This document shows positions 49,401-56,411 of a stretch of DNA of 64,000 nucleotides, piece after piece. The position numbers were made by a program, and so were the translations under genes. Location of the stretch: contig JAQFVV010006221.1 in the NCBI GenBank assembly GCA_028023455.1, positions 889,001 through 953,000 of the forward strand, read 5' to 3'. The notes under the pieces were generated by a model. The model was given only the letters and a program-made list of their open reading frames with translations. It ran no database searches and was not told where the DNA came from. Within the stretch, counting starts at the first letter, position 1. Every line of letters begins with the position of its first letter. This stretch comes from Epiperipatus broadwayi (taxonomy: Eukaryota; Onychophora; Udeonychophora; Euonychophora; Peripatidae).

Positions 49401-51935
49401 AATATAACCAACTAAGCTATTTTATCAAAGGCAACAGAAATTTTATACATTTATCAATGAAGGTTCCTTCTGATTTCTCCTTTTTTCATTTTTTAGGACA
49501 TAAGTGATTTCAAATATGAATTACCACAGTAAGATTATTGTCATTGATATACAACTTAACCCCATAAATCAACTTAATGTAATAATCTATAATGTTTAGA
49601 AATCAACCATTCATCAATCTTATCCTTAAAATGAAAAAATAAAAAAATCAGTAAGACCCTCAGAGATAAGAATGTACAATTTCTATTTACTAATAGCTTT
49701 GTCAGAATAACTTATTTGGATTAAGTATTATCTTAAAATTTACTAATCACAAATCTAAGTCATTTATTTAATTCCTATGCTAATAGGCCAGTAATGTCTG
49801 AAAAAAAGAGAAGAGAATAATACCATTAGAAATGATTACATTCTATATTAATAGGTATGTTATTACTAACAGTTGAATGAATTGGGAAAAGTATAAATAA
49901 AGTTTAAACATTTAATAATTCAACTAGATGGCAGATAAAGTGTAATATAAAACTACAATTCCTATTTTAGTTTTGCTTTTAAAAATGAAGCAAAATGAAA
50001 ATATCTGAATTAAAGGATAAGAAGTAAAAAACAATACTCAATTCTAGTAGTGAACTAATTATTTCAATTAGAAGTTGGTATTCTTTCTGCAACAATCCTT
50101 TCCTCAATATTATATAAAATAACTTAATAGTTAAAAATAATTGATATCAGATGGCAGAACTAGAAACATGGTCTTTTCCATTGCTGATTCATCTCATCTT
50201 ATTACTTTGGCATTCAAATAATAAATCAGGATAAATGCATCATTTATATAGGTGAAAATATACTTATTCACAAATTCATTTTCAGAAACACATAAATAAT
50301 TCAAGCATTTCCTCCATTACATTGCACAATATATATTGTATAAAAATGTGGCAGTATTGTGCCTGATACTATTAATAGATGTTTTCATGAAATTAAAATA
50401 TCTTGGTTTTAGTATTGGATGAGCTTCTGATGCACATTTTAACAGATCTAAGTTGGTTCTAATTAGGTAATTTAAAACTTGTAGCTGTAACTGTACATAA
50501 CGTGATCATGATTTCTTATATTTTGATGCTATCTATTGTTAGAAAGATTTCTTCAGATTTTTCATCTGTCTATTTAAAAGTGAATAAAAAGTACTTTACA
50601 AAATGACAAATTTAGTATCTGCACTTAGTTAGACTAACAGTGGGTGAATTTTAAAAGATTCTTTAAATATGTGCATATAGCTAATAAGTTAAAAATAGTT
50701 TTCAGATTTAAGAATTTTGTAATTTAATATTAAAAAAGTAATAAACTAAAGATCAGCCTTTCAAGCTAACGTACATGCGCTTTTTATGAATATTAATACT
50801 AATAAATGAATACTTTCACTTCCAACACAAGATAAAGTCTTTTCGAAAGAATAGAATGAATCCATCTATTCTTTCAACCCAAAGGATAAAACTTTCAAAT
50901 TCTAAGTATTCTTGGCTAGAGAGAAAAAAAAATGCTGATCCTGAATTTCTCTCCATTCTCAATAGTTTTTTAAACTTTTCATTGTACTTATCTCCATTTC
51001 TCAAATTTCCCACAGATTCATTAATACATATATTAAATTCTATTTTCAAAGGTAAGATGATGTAATAAAAATACTATGACCAAGTGATAATATCCAGATA
51101 TTCAAACCTCTTATTTTACTTATTTAAAACATGGAACCAAGTATGCTTTTGCTGAAAAACACAGGACTATATCCCATAATGCCACTTAGATAGTAAGTAA
51201 AATGTGAACAATAAATCATAGATCACAATAGTAATACAAAAACCATGTGAATGGAATATATAGTTAATAATTAATCCGTTTGAAAAAGACAAGAAATGAA
51301 TTATAATTAATGATTTTTCTTGGTAGAAGTTATTTTTCTGAAATATTTTAATAACGGTTAAATAATTTTGCATATATAAAAAAATCACAAATTATATATA
51401 AAAAACGAACAATTTAAAGACAGTGCTTGTCCTAAATTGAGAAGGGGCCAAATGATATATGGGGTGACAAGTTTGATATATATATAGTGTTATTTATATC
51501 CTCAAAACAGATGTAATAACATATATAATAACCATAGGGATGCATTTAAACGTTTCTGTAATTCATTTCTACTCCTAAAACTATCTTGGTTATAGAACTT
51601 ACATTTCCGGGCATGTCATGTATCTTAAATTTTTTCCCGGAAAGGAAATGAAATAACTAGGCAGAAGTTAGCGTTATTGCATGATTGCTAATAACTATAA
51701 TACTATTATTCTAGCTCTTATCAACTTGTATGCTATTTTGCCTTACACTAATATCCTAAATAGAGTACCCTTTTTTACAATGCAAATAGAAAAAAAAGTA
51801 TATCAATAGTCACAATAAAAATAAACAAACCTTAGATTCACCAGCAACCATTCCATCTTCCAAGTCAATTTTTCTTTTATCTATTTGTTTACTTGTAACA
51901 GCTGTTTCGTCATTTTCTAAACCAGTTGATGCCAT
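13293..51935 (-). CDS. RPUSD2: RPUSD2-type RNA pseudouridine synthase, 3' end missing
   Basis: Eight exons (51935-51831, 40279-40177, 33246-33125, 26079-25979, 25905-25818, 23422-23344, 20204-20063, 13483-13293) join in phase through GT-AG introns to 310 codons. The product resembles animal RPUSD2, an RluA-family enzyme that isomerises uridine to pseudouridine in RNA. A Lys-rich segment at about residues 36-50 precedes the conserved YYFEN-DLRKV and YCKGRWEG block (66-90). Next come an S4-like stretch (SLTVNGQKV), the VIDKPASIPVHPCGRYRHN block, the catalytic motif HRLDRLTSG with Asp near residue 205, and TGRMHQIRVHL (297-307). Exon 8 stops in phase 1 just after LQYLG, where relatives continue HPI-NDPIYN; that part was not found downstream. 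The gene is interrupted only in introns by transposable elements. The family assignment rests on remembered motifs, not on a search. Confidence 0.9.
13633..13941 (+). repeat. Family D foldback with hammerhead-like ends
   Basis: Arms of about 90 bp (13633-13724 and 13852-13941) are nearly perfect inverted repeats. Each contains gctctgatgatgactgctgg and acagttgaaactg (minus at 13687-13720, plus at 13854-13888). This has CTGATGA, a GACTG/CAGTT stem and GAAAC, but no convincing stem I. It lies just upstream of RPUSD2 exon 8, in intron 7. Confidence 0.6.
14440..15965 (+). mobile_element. Degenerate LINE reverse transcriptase
   Basis: Broken frames give, in order, RKDYSNCYRILLLSTTAKIF (the SNYRGISLLS motif), VIDKWLPETQCGF-like sequence, an open stretch at 14799-15044 with VKAFDLANRTSLWHCLKLV, LLYDGM and MKTGVKQGC, then YGCETW, a RWTGLV-like segment and a terminal CSICGPIFTAK resembling a C--CG--F zinc finger. 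The order matches the 3' two thirds of a non-LTR reverse transcriptase of a type common in molluscs and other invertebrates. Frameshifts and stops throughout make it a fossil. It lies in RPUSD2 intron 7, antisense to the gene. Confidence 0.8.
16677..16718 (-). ncRNA. Hammerhead-like ribozyme, family E copy 1
   Basis: On the minus strand: CCAA, CTGTTGA (one change from CTGATGA), a five-pair stem II GTGCT/AGCAC with loop GGTTC and the canonical G-C closing pair, then AAAA in place of GAAA. Stem III is the self-complementary ATGTGCAT, ending in ATC, and then TTGG pairs with CCAA. The layout is clearly hammerhead, but two core bases are altered. Confidence 0.5.
17042..17085 (-). ncRNA. Hammerhead-like ribozyme, family E copy 2
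   Basis: Minus strand has CTATGA (one base short of CTGATGA), the same perfect stem II GTGCT/AGCAC, an intact GAAA, and ATGTGCAC where copy 1 has ATGTGCAT. Together the two copies imply an ancestral CTGATGA-stem-GAAA ribozyme. Confidence 0.5.
17880..17954 (+). repeat. Local 37-bp tandem duplication
   Basis: Two exact adjacent copies of a 37-bp stretch beginning atgtatcagagatgg. No function can be read from it; probably replication slippage. Confidence 0.7.
19510..19695 (+). mobile_element. LINE 3' end fragment
   Basis: A broken translation (DEIGSL, MWKRK, NW-KFGE) followed by ATCCTGCAATGAACTAATAA and a TGATGATAATGATA tail parallels the clearer copy at 44080-44245. Both look like the C-terminal end and microsatellite tail of the same LINE family. 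Confidence 0.55.
20063..20204 (-). CDS. RPUSD2: RPUSD2 exon 7 (catalytic motif)
   Basis: Acceptor TATTTTAG; the exon ends CCAGA before GTGAGT. It encodes VHRLDRLTSGILLITRAYAK, then a helix rich in Arg/Gln, and TKEYVCRVEGQFP. HRLDRxTSG is the RluA active-site motif and its Asp is the expected nucleophile. It ends in phase 2. A GTAAGA four bases further on is an alternative donor, but it would put a stop (TGA) in frame. Confidence 0.94.
20205..23138. other. RPUSD2 intron 6, no features seen
   Basis: AT-rich intronic DNA with simple (TA)n and homopolymer runs. Nothing beyond weak, short inverted sequences was recognised. Confidence 0.5.
23139..23217 (-). repeat. tRNA-derived SINE, copy 1
   Basis: Minus strand starts GCATTGGTGGTCGAGAGGT (acceptor strand and A box), has an anticodon-like loop between tGCTGC/GCAGt-type arms, and ends near the B box region with ACCGCTTCCC...; an A/T-rich tail follows. 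It is more diverged (TGATTC at the 3' acceptor) than the copies at 30078 and 32454. It lies in intron 6, next to exon 6. Confidence 0.65.
23344..23422 (-). CDS. RPUSD2: RPUSD2 exon 6
   Basis: Acceptor TTATCCAG and donor GTAAGT bound 79 nt. It encodes VHPCGRYRHNSVIFILAKEY and GLKNLM, continuing DKPASIP|VHPCGRYRHN as in RPUSD2. It ends in phase 1; the split codon becomes Pro before the catalytic motif. Confidence 0.93.
23850..24830 (+). repeat. 51-bp minisatellite with hammerhead-like half motif
   Basis: About 18-20 imperfect units of roughly 51 bp (agctctgaagaagattggta, atctaggaggagatggg, tattggtattaatt), with deletions in many units. The first unit (23860-23903) is inverted relative to the rest. 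Each unit contains CTGAAGA followed by a small AGATT/AATCT hairpin. The array ends (24789-24826) in ATGAAGATTG-CTTGT-CAATC-AAAACTG, like the full Penelope-associated motif. It lies in RPUSD2 intron 5. Confidence 0.75.
24831..25817. other. RPUSD2 intron 5 remainder
   Basis: AT-rich intronic sequence with homopolymer runs. No element recognised. Confidence 0.5.
25818..25905 (-). CDS. RPUSD2: RPUSD2 exon 5
   Basis: Acceptor AATTGTAG and donor GTAAGT bound 88 nt. It encodes HEVPVTSQKPQILELNDEML and VIDKPASIP, the start of the pseudouridine synthase fold with the family hallmark DKP-G/S--VH split over the intron. It ends in phase 0. Confidence 0.93.
25979..26079 (-). CDS. RPUSD2: RPUSD2 exon 4
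   Basis: Acceptor TTTTACAG; the exon ends CACAG before GTAGTT. It encodes EKAMSRGSLTVNGQKVSPDY and then KLKPNDFIENTVHR, the S4-like portion of RluA enzymes (G-L-VNG--V, L---D-I). It is separated from exon 5 by a 73-bp intron, the only short intron in the gene. It ends in phase 2. Confidence 0.92.
26534..27075 (+). mobile_element. Family B foldback insertion
   Basis: Flanked by a 13-nt duplication with one mismatch (aacaacaaaatag at 26521-26533, aacaataaaatag at 27076-27088). An inverted 5' arm of over 100 bp pairs with the segment at 26675-26790. The body then matches the 46082-46777 element (gctattaatacatggtgtat, gaacttagttca). The ribozyme at 26993-27036 keeps CTGAGGA and GGTCTGGGG but has lost GAAA. 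It lies in RPUSD2 intron 3. Confidence 0.7.
27089..29250. other. Intron 3, AT-rich, no features seen
   Basis: About 2.1 kb of AT-rich intronic DNA. No repeat family from elsewhere in the window and no coding frame were recognised. Confidence 0.45.
29251..29655 (+). mobile_element. Family A foldback insertion
   Basis: Begins accactaaacatcacatgat (the inverted tail), continues to gtcacccagtgac, then switches to the body (atatgactatataagct, gatcctgagatctagg), the ribozyme region and the GAGAGTTTTGCCTTG end. It has the same head-arm/body/tail order as the copy at 47216-47650. Duplicated flanks are not clear-cut (gctttgttattatta versus gctttattatta). Confidence 0.7.
29495..29552 (+). ncRNA. Hammerhead ribozyme remnant, family A
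   Basis: The layout is preserved with GAAACTAGTC and stem I, but the core reads CTGACAA instead of CTGACGA and one stem I base is missing; probably inactive. Confidence 0.5.
30058..30165 (-). mobile_element. tRNA-derived SINE with 16-bp target duplication
   Basis: Exact duplication aactgggtataatttt at 30042-30057 and 30166-30181. On the minus strand a tRNA-like head (30160-30078) has acceptor GCATTGG/CTAATGC, A box TGGTCGAGAGGTC, an ACTGCC/GGCAGT arm and B box GGGTTCGCGTCCC. TATGACACTT and a poly-A tail follow. At about 108 bp it is very short for a SINE: little more than a tRNA plus tail. The enlarged anticodon loop argues against a working tRNA gene. Confidence 0.85.
30810..31042 (+). mobile_element. 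TTAA-flanked foldback MITE
   Basis: Inverted arms of about 75 bp (from ggctgtag at 30814 and to ctacagcc at 31038) are flanked on both sides by TTAA, the target used by piggyBac-type transposases. The arms contain aaatgcgatagtaggga and its inverse. There is no coding capacity. It lies in RPUSD2 intron 3. Confidence 0.65.
31043..32130. other. Intron 3, no features seen
   Basis: AT-rich intronic DNA. The open frame at 31708-31968 has no recognisable domain. Confidence 0.45.
32131..32250 (+). repeat. Family A fragment (3' half)
   Basis: Diverged copy beginning at cgactagtctgaggatattgg, just inside the ribozyme, and running to the agagagattatt end. The 5' half and the core are missing. Confidence 0.6.
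32436..32533 (-). mobile_element. tRNA-derived SINE, copy 3
   Basis: Minus-strand head 32533-32454 has acceptor GCATTGG/CTGATGC (seven pairs counting G-U), A box TGGTCGAGAGGTC, anticodon arm GCTGC-TTTACAA-GCAGT (loop reading TAC) and B box GGGTTCGCTTCCC. TATGACACATGAG and an A run follow. The extra-long variable region and A tail mark it as a SINE rather than a tRNA-Val gene, though a diverged tRNA gene cannot be excluded. Confidence 0.65.
33125..33246 (-). CDS. RPUSD2: RPUSD2 exon 3
   Basis: A pyrimidine-rich acceptor (TTTTATTTTAG) and a GTAAGA donor bound 122 nt. The translation DLRKVIPYYYTYQVYCKGRW, followed by EGRTILDIFKEEFHAYSIDYY, is highly typical of RPUSD2 (LRKV-PYY and YCKGRW-G). 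It ends in phase 0. An open frame continues past the donor and upstream of the acceptor, but those extensions are intronic. Confidence 0.93.
34100..34572 (-). mobile_element. Family A foldback insertion, rearranged
   Basis: Flanked by acactttttttgt (34087-34099) and acatttttttgt (34573-34584), a near duplication. It contains three partial ribozyme regions (about 34200-34290, 34280-34320, 34385-34430), two in plus and one in minus orientation. All have decayed cores, and the copy ends in the usual gatcatgtgatg. It looks like a foldback with an internal duplication. Confidence 0.65.
34585..36400. other. Intron 2, AT-rich, no features seen
   Basis: About 1.8 kb of AT-rich intronic DNA without a recognised repeat. 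The 36000-36300 part has LINE-like codon runs (RFQIDERNINNLRYAE) reminiscent of a reverse transcriptase stretch with FADD-type context, too decayed to assign. Confidence 0.4.
36401..36592 (-). repeat. Family A truncated copy with good ribozyme core
   Basis: Starts accaaacatcacatgatcac and runs through the aaactctccatacaa and ggcttgtgcataaaatccc blocks to the ribozyme, where it is cut off. No flanking duplication was found. Confidence 0.65.
36548..36589 (-). ncRNA. Hammerhead ribozyme, family A
   Basis: Minus strand: TCTTCA, CTGATGA (36583-36577), stem II TGGT/GCTA with loop CACAA (four pairs counting G-U, with a U-A closing pair instead of the A-A mismatch of the array copies), GAAA, ACTAGT, C, then TGGAGA pairing with TCTTCA over six positions. 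The core is intact; the distal stem I is lost by truncation. Confidence 0.65.
36600..38578. other. Intron 2, AT-rich, no features seen
   Basis: No repeat family or coding frame recognised. The 36600-36990 part has short peptide-like runs that may be LINE debris (for example RWIDSYHQNYKC near 36905), not assignable. Confidence 0.4.
38579..38612 (-). repeat. Hammerhead-like motif, family D solo
   Basis: Minus strand CTGAAGA, A, GACTG-CGAGGAA-CAGTC (five perfect pairs), GAAACTGC. This is the style found in Penelope-like long repeats; no stem I is apparent. Confidence 0.45.
40177..40279 (-). CDS. RPUSD2: RPUSD2 exon 2
   Basis: Acceptor ATTATAG and donor GTATGT bound 103 nt. It encodes a Lys-rich run (KAKKKKLEKPKKRKDK) that could serve as a nuclear or RNA-binding tract, then FFAYENHHFTETQYYFEN, matching the YYFE block before the RPUSD2 core. 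It ends in phase 1 and the split codon completes as Asp in exon 3. Confidence 0.88.
40410..40480 (+). repeat. tRNA-Gly(TCC)-like pseudogene or SINE head
   Basis: GCGTTAGTGGCATAGTGGTT and CTTCCAAG match the tRNA-Gly 5' half with anticodon TCC. The T arm TCGGG/CCCGG with TTCGCTT is intact, but the 3' acceptor strand reads TCATATG and does not pair with GCGTTAG, and no polymerase III terminator follows immediately. A pseudogene or SINE head is more likely than a working gene. It lies in RPUSD2 intron 1. Confidence 0.65.
40690..41056 (+). mobile_element. Family A copy, one unit
   Basis: Runs from agacaccaaaatgtatagg through ttcagacctatatgacta, gatcctaagatctaggtg and the ribozyme to gagagtttagtctgtttt. 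There is no inverted 5' arm, unlike most copies. Target duplications are not apparent. Confidence 0.7.
40885..40943 (+). ncRNA. Hammerhead ribozyme remnant, family A
   Basis: Core CTGAGGA and GAAA are present and stem I is complete, but the cleavage region reads CTACTC instead of CTAGTC, breaking stem III; probably weak or inactive. Confidence 0.5.
41057..42712. other. Intron 1, homopolymer-rich stretch
   Basis: Rich in A and T runs with interspersed G-rich patches (41170-41215, 41500-41520). No coding frame or repeat family recognised. Confidence 0.4.
42713..42830 (+). repeat. Short foldback
   Basis: aggcc and gttgatcaagctatgt at 42713-42765 recur inverted as acatagcta, tgatcaac and ggcct at 42800-42829. 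A small hairpin element of unknown type. Confidence 0.4.
43380..43700. other. GC-richer island of unknown nature
   Basis: Markedly less AT-rich than its surroundings, containing an ORF on the plus strand (43537-43758, MMSAKAPVYSRMNNFF...) that I do not recognise. On the minus strand short open pieces also occur. Could be a decayed transposon or a captured exon; no splice context was found. Confidence 0.35.
44080..44245 (+). mobile_element. LINE 3' end fragment
   Basis: The translation in one frame reads RPHVRWMDEIRKCAGVMWRR then AKDMKRWSELGRDLHPAVD and two stops, followed by a TGATGATGATGATGA tail. The R-RMRW-D-I and W---G pattern is the C-terminal end of an arthropod-style LINE, here severely 5'-truncated. 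It lies in RPUSD2 intron 1. Confidence 0.7.
45879..45953 (+). repeat. tRNA-like sequence at the foldback tip
   Basis: ATAGCTCAGTTGGTTAGAGC is a near-consensus tRNA D arm and A box; the following TTTGTCTTAAATTCGATA and GTGTGAGATCAA are a decayed anticodon arm and B box. It is the loop of a palindrome, so not a working tRNA. A diverged inverted copy is at 49360-49435. Confidence 0.55.
46308..46362 (+). ncRNA. Type I hammerhead ribozyme, family B unit 1
   Basis: Core CTGATGA (46321-46327) and GAAA (46339-46342). Stem II is short (GC/GC, loop TAGAG, with a C-A closing mismatch). Stem III is ACC-GT-GGT with predicted cleavage after C46350. Proximal stem I is ACCTCA/TGAGGT (six pairs), then an internal loop AGC/TG and a distal stem CCCT/AGGG. 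The internal loop sizes (3 and 2) are the same as in family A despite different sequence. Confidence 0.75.
46677..46731 (+). ncRNA. Type I hammerhead ribozyme, family B unit 2
   Basis: As unit 1, but stem III is the perfect palindrome ACCGCGGT. Predicted cleavage after C46719, exactly 369 nt from unit 1. Confidence 0.75.
47216..47650 (-). mobile_element. Family A foldback insertion with 13-bp duplication
   Basis: Exact flanking duplication aattaccatataa (47203-47215 and 47651-47663). On the minus strand: inverted tail arm (CATCACATGATCACC to the ATCCAATAT block), then body, ribozyme and the GTTTTGCCTTGT end. The 90-codon open frame starting at 47130 runs through it and is not a gene. Confidence 0.8.
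47318..47376 (-). ncRNA. Type I hammerhead ribozyme, family A
   Basis: Core CTGACGA and GAAA intact, ACTAGTC cleavage region intact, stem I 6+6 pairs intact. Stem II has one extra mismatch (GAC/GCC), so it is weaker than in the array copies. Confidence 0.65.
47664..49227. other. Intron 1, no features seen
   Basis: AT-rich intronic DNA. A possible donor (AAAGC|GTAAGT) near 48000 on the minus strand was examined and rejected as an exon edge. Confidence 0.45.
49228..49932 (-). repeat. Family C foldback, diverged copy
   Basis: Ends catctagttaaatt and its inverse near 49917-49930. Contains ttccaaatacatttaacta, attgctggccc and a decayed tRNA-like stretch (49360-49435, minus, AGCTTAGTTGGTTATATTGC) in the same order as the 45622 copy. 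Heavily diverged. Confidence 0.5.
49933..51830. other. Intron 1, first part, no features seen
   Basis: AT-rich DNA next to exon 1. The open frames at 50816-51388 are chance frames on both strands. Confidence 0.45.
51831..51935 (-). CDS. RPUSD2: RPUSD2 exon 1 (start codon)
   Basis: Encodes 35 residues beginning MASTGLENDE and ending AGESK. The ATG at 51935 has G at -3 and +4, and an in-frame TAA lies 18 nt upstream (51953-51951), so this is the first possible Met. The exon ends in phase 0 at AAG followed by GTTTGT. The sequence is hydrophilic and acidic/basic, as expected for the poorly conserved N-terminus of this family. Intron 1 (about 11.5 kb) follows and holds family A, B and C repeats. 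Confidence 0.8.
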
Positions 51936-52110
51936 AACAAAATTTATTATTTATAGATGAATAACAACGTATATAAATTCTATTATGCTGTAATAAAACA
52001 TTGCTATTTTTATTATAGTTTTTATTAATATTTTAAAATTAAAAATATAAGGCTACGCTACATTTGGGCATCCATTTTGAATTTTATTTTTAAAGCGCTC
52101 TCTATTTAAT
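51936..52110 (-). promoter_or_regulatory. Presumed 5' UTR/promoter of RPUSD2
   Basis: AT-rich sequence just upstream of the RPUSD2 start codon. No CpG island, TATA box at a convincing distance or other defined element can be recognised. The assignment rests only on position next to the first coding exon. Confidence 0.3.
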
Positions 52111-54239
52111 AGAAAATATAGATTTAAAAACGAGTCAAAATTAATGAAAAATTCAGAACCTTGCTAAAAAAAATTATTGTAATTATTATTTAAATAATTA
52201 TAAAAATTCTTAAATATCGTTCAGCAAAATAAAAAGACTGTAATTGACTAATGAGTATTAGATTTTTTTTTTCTGCTAATCTATTTTAACTTTTTTTTCT
52301 AAAAAAAAATGTTTGCTCTATAATGTGTTTAATATGTTAATCTTCATTAGACAATTATTTAGCAGTGCTTTTCTTGTAAAAAACATTAGTAGTAACCATT
52401 TCTATAAAATATTTTTTAATTGTAATTCTTTTAAATTAATCTCTTTTAACTTTAAACATTTTTGCATTTGTCATGAAGTTAAATCTCATCATGATAAACC
52501 ACCCTCTGCTGAGATTCTGGAGAAGGTTCGATTTTTAAATTTTTTCTCAGAAATTTGCGGTTTAATACAGTGCATTACTTAGATTTAGGCAATAGTTTAT
52601 TTCCACATTAATAAAGATAATATTAAGTCAAAATCAGATTGCATAATCTTTTTATGTACGTTTTAATGATTCATTATTTTATCCTCCCAAAGTGGCAGTA
52701 CGTATAACTTTAAAGTATTATAATTTATATGTGCAGGTGTTAAAAGTGAAGGTGGCAAAATGAAAATTATAAGTACTGTATATGAATTTAGAATTGAAGT
52801 ATTTTATATGTAAGCACGATTTACAGCAGACTTATCTGGAATAGATCGTTCATGGCTGCTTAACTTATAGAGAGGATCAGCCCGGCTAAGTGGTAATATT
52901 GTCTAGTGAAAGTTACAAGTCAGACAATCATCAAATAAAAATAATACTTAAGAAGGTGAATAAAAGGTTGGATACATTATAGTTAGTTAAATTAAACTTT
53001 AATATAATAATAATAATAATAATGATGGAACCAAGCAGAGAAAATTATAATATTTTAGAAGCGCGGTATACAATTCTATAAGTTGAATCAATTTCTGATG
53101 TATATTTAGTGGATAATACATTAGATAACTTCTGTATGTTACATTTAAACCAGGAGACATGTAATTATTTTATTACTTACGAAAATCGTCCCCATCAATT
53201 GACAGTAGATCTGGTAGCATGCTAGTGTTACGTGCAATGCATTTTACATATATGCAGTGGCAGTCTGAAATTTTTAAACGGGTGCTTTATTACAATATCG
53301 CCATCAAAAAGTGCTAAATGTGTGTGTATTTATGTATGCACAAAATAAGTATTAGTTAAATGATATTATAACTAAAACTAAACGTATTGCTAAATGTGTG
53401 TGTATATTTATATATACACAAAATAAGTTATTAGTTAAATGATATAACCGTAAAACTAAATGCAGGAGCGTGTATGACAATGGAATTCACAGTATTTTAT
53501 AAAAGCAATTAGTCTAATTAAATTGTTGAATTAATGGAAAAACTAACTTATCAAGAAAGTTAGATGAATTCGAGCAAAGGATTAAGATAAAGTAAACAAA
53601 GTTAATCCCTAATGTTTAGTTCCTGATCAGATTTAATGATAATAGAAACATTGCATAAAATAGACAATTCTAAGGTAATTGCGTTATCTGATCAGGGATC
53701 GAATATGTAACTCTAGAGATGACCACCACTTGGGCAGTGAATGGCCAATCAAGGGAATCGACCCTAAAAACAAGGAGAGTGGAAACAAATCTAAAACAGA
53801 ACTGAGAGTGCACACTTGCTAAGTGAAGCTTCTGAAAGGCAGATGTGCCATTTCCTCAGGTGCCCCAGTCAGCTCCCTCCTTCACTTTAGCCTTGTGGAG
53901 AAATTTACCTCCAGATTTGTAAAAGTAATCTTAAGAACAGTATAACAGATCGAATTGATCTTATTATTATTTTGGTATACCTTCAGGTCCTTATTGTATA
54001 TATATAGAGTGTGTACATAATTCTCATATATATATATATTAAACTAGATTGATTATCTCCATATAACTCTGTAAAATAAACTCTTGTTAATTTAAATTAC
54101 TTGTTGAGCCGCACATTAATTAGTAATTATTTGTTATTTATATTTGCAATCCAGCAGGCAATAGAGTGCCGCTGGACACAGCAAAAAGTAAGCAAGGTAA
54201 ACAAAATAGAACATTTTACACAACCCTTTTATTTTTCTA
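52111..54239. other. Intergenic, no gene recognised
   Basis: Upstream of RPUSD2. A GC-richer patch at 53700-53910 (ggtgccccagtcagctccct) has no recognisable family. Short inverted sequences (cctgatcaga at 53629, tctgatcaggg at 53688) flank 53620-53700. The rest is AT-rich. Confidence 0.4.
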
Positions 54240-54475
54240 TACCAATCACTACTAAAAGATCTAACGCATTTTTCATATTTTTTATTTTTACTAACTGCTA
54301 TTTAATTAATAATACGCTGATGTGTTGCGGTGAAACTTTTTTATATAACAATTTATGTAGGCTTAGCGCCTTCAAAGTTTTGTTACTCCATAATCATAGC
54401 CTTTTTAGATTATCAATGTCATTATATGCAAATGTATGCAAAACTATTTTTTTTATATTATCCATTAATAAATAA
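54240..54475 (-). mobile_element. LINE fragment matching the 60-kb element
   Basis: Minus-strand sequence (taggctatgattatggagta, gtttcaccgcaacacatcag) matches the plus-strand LINE at about 60168-60300 with about 75-80 per cent identity by eye. Only this short piece is recognisable. Confidence 0.5.
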
Positions 54476-54479
54476 TATC

Positions 54480-56400
54480 TGGAGTAGATAGACCGTTACT
54501 TTTTATTTCAATTTTTCATGTAATGACGATTGGGAAATATATATTTATATATGTTTAACACTAATGTCCATCGGAATAAATTTCAAATAATATTTCTTAT
54601 ATTATTTTGTTATATTTTTCTGTAATAAATATTTATATATTAATTTATAAATGTTAATACAAGAAAAAAACAATATGTTATTGTTCAATCTAAATAAAAA
54701 CAATTTATTTGCTTTGAAGAGAAATCAGAATAGATAAGCATACCATATTCAAATGACTATTGATGCTGTGGCAGCGAGCAGTTCCAATGGTGCTGGTTAT
54801 ACAAGTTGATATAAGCAAATGAATCTTGGCGGAACTTGCAGAAATTCACCAAATATGTTTCTGGTATTGCCATAATTAGCAGAGCCTTTGAATGCTTAAA
54901 ATAATTCTTTTTAAAAATGATTTATAATAATTATTCAAATTATTTAATGGTATTATTGATATTTTCAAGCATCAATTTAATAATTTTTTTCTGGCGTTGC
55001 TGCAAAGCGACAGTGCTTATTATATATATCAAATATTAGATAATAAGATTTTTCAGTAAAAAATAAAGTTTAGTCCTTTTAAGTATTAACCATTTAAACA
55101 TTATGGGTAAATTAGCCTAGGGATGAGTCGAAAATAATTACAATTTACTGTCTTAAAGATTAATTATTACTAATTAACAATCCATTATATATTAAACCAA
55201 ATGTACTTATGTTAAACTCAAAATTATACGAGCAAATTATTTCCCAATCAATCATATCAGCCAATAAATCTACACATAATAAATATTTATCAATTTTGAC
55301 ATATTAAAATAACTAACCAATTTTATGATGATATCAAAGTTGGTAAGAATTTGTTATGAGCAAATTTATTGTCTGGTATGATGTAAATTTGGTTAAAGAA
55401 TAATTTATTTGCTTATACATTATCACCAGTTTAGCATTAAGGCATTTGCTTTGTTAGATAGAGGATTGTTTTTATTCCGCTGTAGACTAATACATCATAA
55501 TTATTTTATACTACAAAATGTAATTGATTTGAAGTTTGATTTGTATAAGTAAAGAACTTTGTATATTTCAATAGAATGCTATCAGATGGCTCTACAGGCA
55601 GCTCATAAATAGTGTTTATAAGCCATCATGTCTGAGTACATTTGATTTGTTAATTATTTTAATATGATGTCAAAGTTGATATGGTTTTTGTTACATGTGA
55701 ATTTATTGGCTGATTTTTATTTGAATATTTGATTGAGGGATAATGATTATATATACTTATTTAGATACTAATAGTATCCTTATTTATACTTCATCATATG
55801 TTTTTATTAATATATTCAGAGAATTATTTACATGTATATGTTTTATCTATCTGCAAAGAAAGGAATTGTAAATAAACATAAAAGAAAGGAATTGTCCGAT
55901 ATGCACATATTCATGAACCAACTTTAATGCAAATATATAGTCGGGACTTTTAGAACTCTAATTGAGACTGTTTATGTAATAAAACAAAGATTTAAGAATT
56001 TATTTCGACTAGCTTTGATTAGGTTAAAATAGTGTGTTTTATTTAAAATATGTATTCAAATATGTTATACATTTTTATTATTTATTATCTTTCATATATT
56101 CTTTGAAAATGTAATAATTTTTGGGTTTTGATTTTTTTTTTTTTTTTTATGTGGGTTTTTTACTTTTCAAATTTACTTGGAGATGAGGAGTGGAATTTTT
56201 TTTTAACGATTTCATCTTTCATGTTTTTCTCCCATATTAAGCTCCTACTCAGAATGCAAGATTTTATTTATATTAATCTAAAAATCATATGTCGATATTG
56301 ACTATTGATTGGGATAGGCTATTGTTTGTTTTATATTTTTGTCAAAATATGTCAAATAATAATATAGAGTTTTTCATCACCCGATTTAAATGCTAACCTA
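54480..56400. other. Intergenic, no features seen
   Basis: AT-rich. Two loosely similar segments around 55310-55400 and 55650-55730 (atgatatcaaagttg, atgatgtcaaagttg, then gtgaatttattg-like) hint at an old duplication. No gene. Confidence 0.4.
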
Positions 56401-56411
56401 TGCTATAATAA

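Noticed and set aside
54101-54475. 124-codon open frame as a gene
   Set aside because: Its distal part is the antisense of a LINE fragment also present at 60.2 kb; composition is otherwise typical of AT-rich chance frames.
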